This document shows, piece after piece, positions 60,686-64,000 of a stretch of 64,000 nucleotides of DNA. A program made the translations under genes and the position numbers. Origin of the DNA: CANMXU01 sp052030545 (GTDB lineage Bacteria; Pseudomonadota; Gammaproteobacteria; Enterobacterales; Alteromonadaceae); the NCBI RefSeq assembly GCF_052030545.1, contig NZ_JBPDIH010000001.1:124001-188000 (forward strand), given 5' to 3'. How positions within the stretch are numbered: the stretch's first letter is position 1; each line of letters opens with the position of its first letter. The notes beneath the pieces were generated by a model. It ran no database searches, was not told where the DNA came from, and worked only from the letters and a program-made list of their open reading frames with translations.

Positions 60686-61771
60686 TTAGTTACTTAAAAA
60701 ATCAGCATATTTTGCATGCTTACCTAATACCGCCTGACTTCCTTTCAGTGAAAAGCTGTAACCACATAAGGTGAAACTGCCACGCAACGCCAGAGACTTG
60801 ACTATTTTTTTACTATCAAGCGGCGAAAAGTTGGCAAAATACTGACTACCTGATTCAACATCTACGGTTAAGGTTCTTATTTCATCACCATTGTTAAACC
60901 TTATCACCGAGCAGCTTTTGTCACCACTTGCCGTTTGTTGAGACCACAGCAAGTTTTGCTCGCTTTGATCGGCTTGCCATTCAATGGTTAATCCATCATA
61001 ACTTGATAACATCAATGAAAAGTCATCAGGCAAGGTGATTTTGGCAAGTCGCTCTACCGGTACTTGTTCAATAACTTCCTGCACCTGCTGTTCTTCAACG
61101 GTTTCGGTTGATACTAAAGCATTCGCGATAATCAAGATCAAAATAACGACAACAGCAGCAACTGATGCAATAACGATTGGCTTTTTCTTTAATAACGTTA
61201 GCCGTATGGTTTCACCTAGGTCATTTTTACCTGCGCTTACACCTTGGTTAATATGTTCATCTTGAAAAGTATCAGCTTCATAAGCAGGCGTTTGCTGCAC
61301 AGCAGAACCGCCATTTGCGTGGGCAAGTGTAGGTTCAATTCTAGTGCTGCGTTGTTTAACCGCAGGTTTTGCAAATTCACTTAAATCTACAGGACCCCAA
61401 TAACCTAAAATATAGTTTTTGTTATTTTTTTCAGAATAGGTTAATAACACACTGGTTATTAGCATTGGCAAAACTAACAACCAACAGGCGATAGGTTGAT
61501 TGAGCAATACAATAACAAGGCCCAATAGCAAAAACAGGGCAGGTGGTAGATATAACCAATTCTTTGTTAATTCACTATCATTTAATCGACGTCGAGTGCT
61601 GATTAACGTCAAGGCAGTGCATGTAAGCAAGACAAAAATTGAGAAAACAGTCGCTTGTGCAAAGAGGTGGGTAAGTACGATAAAGCTAATGTAACTTGCA
61701 CTTTGAATGGCAAAAAAACGATTTCGGTTATCAAAACCTTGCCAACAAATTAATGACTTTAAAAACTGCAC
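60686..61771 (-). CDS. DUF805-type membrane protein with extracytoplasmic domain
   Basis: This 361-residue membrane protein starts with a DUF805-like membrane part with four helices (about 15-110, CWQGFDNRNRFFAIQ and STRRRLNDS). A long cytosolic linker follows and a further helix at about 198-220 (IVIASVAAVVVILILIIANALV). A C-terminal domain of about 140 residues with two Cys lies past that helix. No known function. It is the leftmost and last gene of a minus-strand run with DUF3301 and DUF3549, though a 96-bp gap separates it. Confidence 0.7.
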   Translation of the reverse strand: MQFLKSLICWQGFDNRNRFFAIQSASYISFIVLTHLFAQATVFSIFVLLTCTALTLISTRRRLNDSELTKNWLYLPPALFLLLGLVIVLLNQPIACWLLVLPMLITSVLLTYSEKNNKNYILGYWGPVDLSEFAKPAVKQRSTRIEPTLAHANGGSAVQQTPAYEADTFQDEHINQGVSAGKNDLGETIRLTLLKKKPIVIASVAAVVVILILIIANALVSTETVEEQQVQEVIEQVPVERLAKITLPDDFSLMLSSYDGLTIEWQADQSEQNLLWSQQTASGDKSCSVIRFNNGDEIRTLTVDVESGSQYFANFSPLDSKKIVKSLALRGSFTLCGYSFSLKGSQAVLGKHAKYADFLSN

Positions 61772-61867
61772 AAAACCTCCGATGAAATAGGCACTAGCAT
61801 TTATTGCTAGTACACCTTCTTAATTTACAACTACCGCAATTACGCGACTTAATCTTGATTGAATCAA

Positions 61868-62170
61868 TTAGTGAATGCGATATACCGGCAATGATATGTC
61901 ATCAAGCTTATAACCTTTTAAGCTCAGCACGCCTTGATGTTGTGATTCACCATCACCACTAAATTCCAAATCAAACAAACTGTACCAATAAATACCATCT
62001 TTTTTAGAGAAACTTAATCTGCTCGAGCGTCTCGCGATGGCGATGAACTGAAGTTGTTCCTTATCGCAATATCTTTTGGCATGCATACGAGCAACTTCAG
62101 ATACTTTGCGCAAATAAACAAAATACCAAAAGATAAGACAAACAATAAGTAAAAAATAAATGTTTTCCAT
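61868..62170 (-). CDS. DUF3301 family membrane protein
   Basis: This 100-residue protein has one N-terminal helix (about 4-22) and a soluble part with KRYCDKEQLQFIAIARRSSRLSF, the DUF3301 mark. Function unknown. It starts 2 bp after the DUF3549 gene and is surely co-transcribed. Confidence 0.85.
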   Translation of the reverse strand: MENIYFLLIVCLIFWYFVYLRKVSEVARMHAKRYCDKEQLQFIAIARRSSRLSFSKKDGIYWYSLFDLEFSGDGESQHQGVLSLKGYKLDDISLPVYRIH

Positions 62171-62172
62171 TA

Positions 62173-63210
62173 CTAACCTTTTGAGCCAACTTGGTTAAAT
62201 AGTAAGCCTATGGCTTTAGCAAGAGTATCGCTGCGGTTAGGCTCTCTCATACATTGAAAAAGAATGGGGCGCAGTAATGGGATCGCAACTAAATCTTTAA
62301 ATAATGCCGAAAATATCTCACTGGCATCACCTTGGGCGATATTTTCCAAATAATTCATCATGTACGCAGGTTGATGCAAAACTTGCCAACATCTTGCTGC
62401 AATGGCAATGATAATATCTTCTGGCAAATTACTTTGCTGTAAGAGTTTGTCAAAAAACTGCATTACATGAGGATGCTCACAGCTTGATGCTAATGCGCGC
62501 AGTAGATGGGTTTTTAGCAAAAGGTTATTTTGTTCCACAACGGCGTATTTAGCGATGATTTTATCGATTAAATTTACATCTAAACTGATATTTTCAAGTG
62601 CTGAACAAACGGGTAACAAGACTTGCTCTGGCAAGTGCTCAAAAGCCGTACTTACTAATTCTCTATTGTTTTCCAAGGCTAAACGCGCACAAAGATCGGT
62701 AATACCTTGTACACCGATTGTTTGCCAATTATCCCACTTCTGCTCAGTTAAGTAGTTTTGAACACCTTGATAATAAACGCTATTAGGTTGTTTTAGTTCA
62801 GCTTTTAATAAACTATTAATGAAAGCGAGCTTATATTGCGACGGCGTAAAGTGGTATGGGTTACTTTTTAGTAGTTCTTCTTGTTTCTCAGTAGGGTCGA
62901 CACTTAAGTCAGTACCCAATGCGGTAATAATAACTTCAATAAAGTGATTTCTACTGGCGAGATTTAATAAGCCACGTTCATCTAAAGGAAGTTTTACAAA
63001 CCATAAATAAGGTTGTGGAGACTTTTTTTGCCAAAATGCAATGGCAACAAATGCGTGCCCTTGAGATGGAAATGGGTAAGGTAATTGATTTGCTTCTATT
63101 TTATTAAAATCTGCCTTTGAGATTTTGTCGATGCGTCGGCCAATATCATAAATTCGGTATTGAGAGTCGGAAAGGCTAAGTAGCTCGGAAATAGTAGAAA
63201 TTGTTGTCAT
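62173..63210 (-). CDS. DUF3549 family protein
   Basis: This 345-residue soluble protein begins ISELLSLSDSQYRIYDIGRRIDKISKADF, typical of DUF3549. It then has helical repeats (ALENNRELVSTAFEHLPEQVL and neighbours) resembling HEAT-like pairs. Function unknown; the pairing with DUF3301 is common in Alteromonadales and Vibrionales. It is divergent from yqcC. Confidence 0.88.
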   Translation of the reverse strand: MTTISTISELLSLSDSQYRIYDIGRRIDKISKADFNKIEANQLPYPFPSQGHAFVAIAFWQKKSPQPYLWFVKLPLDERGLLNLASRNHFIEVIITALGTDLSVDPTEKQEELLKSNPYHFTPSQYKLAFINSLLKAELKQPNSVYYQGVQNYLTEQKWDNWQTIGVQGITDLCARLALENNRELVSTAFEHLPEQVLLPVCSALENISLDVNLIDKIIAKYAVVEQNNLLLKTHLLRALASSCEHPHVMQFFDKLLQQSNLPEDIIIAIAARCWQVLHQPAYMMNYLENIAQGDASEIFSALFKDLVAIPLLRPILFQCMREPNRSDTLAKAIGLLFNQVGSKG

Positions 63211-63282
63211 AATAAAAATAGCAATCGAATTATGGCGCCATTATAGAGATAATAGCCTTTTAACGCCAATGTAAAAAAGTAT

Positions 63283-63618
63283 ATGAATCGCTCGTTAACT
63301 GAAAATACCTTAACCTTACTCGCGACATTAGAAGCCCATTTAAAGTCGTTATCTTTATGGCAAAGTGAAACGCCGCCTGCAAAGGCATTGCAAAGTAAAA
63401 TGCCATTTTGTTTTGATACGCTAACTTTTCAACAATGGCTGCAGTTTGTATTTATTGCGCGCATTCATTTATTGATTGAAGATAACCAGCCTTTACCTAA
63501 CAACATGTTAATAACGCCTATCGCAGAAGATGCATTTAAAAAGCTTGGTGCTGATGCTAAACCCTTATTAGATACGTTAAGCGAGCTTGAGCAATTATTG
63601 TCAGAGAAAAATGGATAA
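63283..63618 (+). CDS. yqcC: YqcC family protein (DUF446)
   Basis: This 111-residue helical protein matches YqcC; LAxLEAHLKSLSLWQSETPPAKALQSKMPFCFDTLTFQQWLQFVFI is its signature (key WQSETPPAKAL, QPFC-like MPFCFDT). Function unknown. It precedes truC, as in E. coli. Confidence 0.92.
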   Translation: MNRSLTENTLTLLATLEAHLKSLSLWQSETPPAKALQSKMPFCFDTLTFQQWLQFVFIARIHLLIEDNQPLPNNMLITPIAEDAFKKLGADAKPLLDTLSELEQLLSEKNG

Positions 63619-63630
63619 ATTAAGATCAAG

Positions 63631-64000
63631 ATGAATAATAAGTTAACGGCTCAAACCGAATTAAGCTCAGATGTTTACGATGAAGATAAGCCGGTATTAG
63701 ATATTTTATATCAAGATGAGCACCTTGTTGCTGTCGATAAACCTGCTGGTTTGTTTGTCCATCGTAGCTTTATGGATAAAGATGAGAAGTATTTTGCTTT
63801 GCAGCTTGTTCGCGATCAAATAGGAAAATACGTTTATCCTTTGCACCGTTTAGACAAACCAACATCAGGTGTATTGCTATTTGCCTTGAGCAAAGAGGTG
63901 GCACAACAAATGGGGGAATTATTTAGTCAGCACCAACTAGAGAAAACGTATTATGCTTTGGTGAGAGGTCATTTAAGTGGACAAGGATTGGTTGATTACG
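63631..64000 (+). CDS. truC: tRNA pseudouridine(65) synthase TruC, 5' part
   Basis: TruC isomerises U65 in tRNA. The visible 123 residues start at the ATG 63631 (NNKLTAQTELSS), 12 bp after yqcC. LYQDEHLVAVDKPAGLFVHRS is the RluA-type N-terminal segment and HRLDKPTSGVLLFA contains the catalytic Asp. The frame runs off the window at base 64000. The extension before LDILYQDEH is about 20 residues longer than usual. Confidence 0.93.
   Translation, partial: MNNKLTAQTELSSDVYDEDKPVLDILYQDEHLVAVDKPAGLFVHRSFMDKDEKYFALQLVRDQIGKYVYPLHRLDKPTSGVLLFALSKEVAQQMGELFSQHQLEKTYYALVRGHLSGQGLVDY

Overview
The window is chromosomal DNA of an AT-rich marine gammaproteobacterium. The protein sequences and the gene blocks shared with E. 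coli and Vibrio point to Alteromonadales, close to Colwellia or Thalassotalea. That placement is an inference from gene content and sequence style; no database search was run. Shared blocks include miaB-ybeZ-ybeY-corC-lnt beside ubiF and a Met/Leu/Gln tRNA cluster, lolB-ispE-prs / rplY-pth-ychF, hemA-prfA-prmC-sirB2-sirB1-kdsA, a gcvA-like gene with ygdD-rlmM, and xni-ppnN / queF-syd / yqcC-truC. Apart from the features below, most of the window is ordinary housekeeping sequence.

Region by region: (1) 1-5702, minus strand: a heme d1 biosynthesis operon in the order nirC-nirF-nirD-nirL-nirG-nirH-nirJ-nirE. It sits behind a perfect FNR/DNR-type box, and nirS is not in the window. (2) 6031-11857: an SDR, an alkyltransferase-like protein, an alpha/beta hydrolase, a small heat-shock gene with a textbook sigma-32 promoter and structured leader, an exported thiol peroxidase, and a response-regulator/CheC protein next to a diguanylate cyclase. 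(3) 11942-22049: lnt-corC-ybeY-ybeZ-miaB, a large propeller sensor with a degenerate kinase end, and ubiF. (4) 22217-23298: a stringent-type tRNA operon (Met-Leu-Gln-Gln-Leu) that ends in two decayed tRNA-Leu copies in 179-bp tandem repeats. (5) 23638-37353: two exported proteins, ychF-pth-rplY, prs-ispE-lolB, then hemA through kdsA with a DUF819 transporter inserted. (6) 37472-41094: a small exported protein and a LysR/hydrolase/ygdD/rlmM block. (7) 41206-50615: an NhaR-like regulator divergent from an 11-gene transcription unit. The unit carries an unusual Mrp-type cation/proton antiporter (E-F-G-[DUF4040+B]-C-D-D-X-D) with three separate NuoL/M/N-like subunits and no canonical MrpA. (8) 50834-64000: an NAD-type isocitrate dehydrogenase, two DUF3192 paralogs, xni-ppnN, a second diguanylate cyclase, queF/syd, a CsrB-type regulatory RNA with a GacA/UvrY box, DUF-family genes, yqcC and the start of truC.

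The genes together suggest a respiratory marine bacterium capable of heme d1-dependent nitrite reduction under oxygen limitation. Na+ or H+ homeostasis would be handled by a complex-I-like Mrp antiporter. Global regulation would run through c-di-GMP and a BarA/UvrY-Csr cascade. The most distinctive items are the three-D-subunit Mrp operon, the unannotated CsrB-like RNA at about 60242-60566, and the repeated tRNA-Leu pseudogenes.
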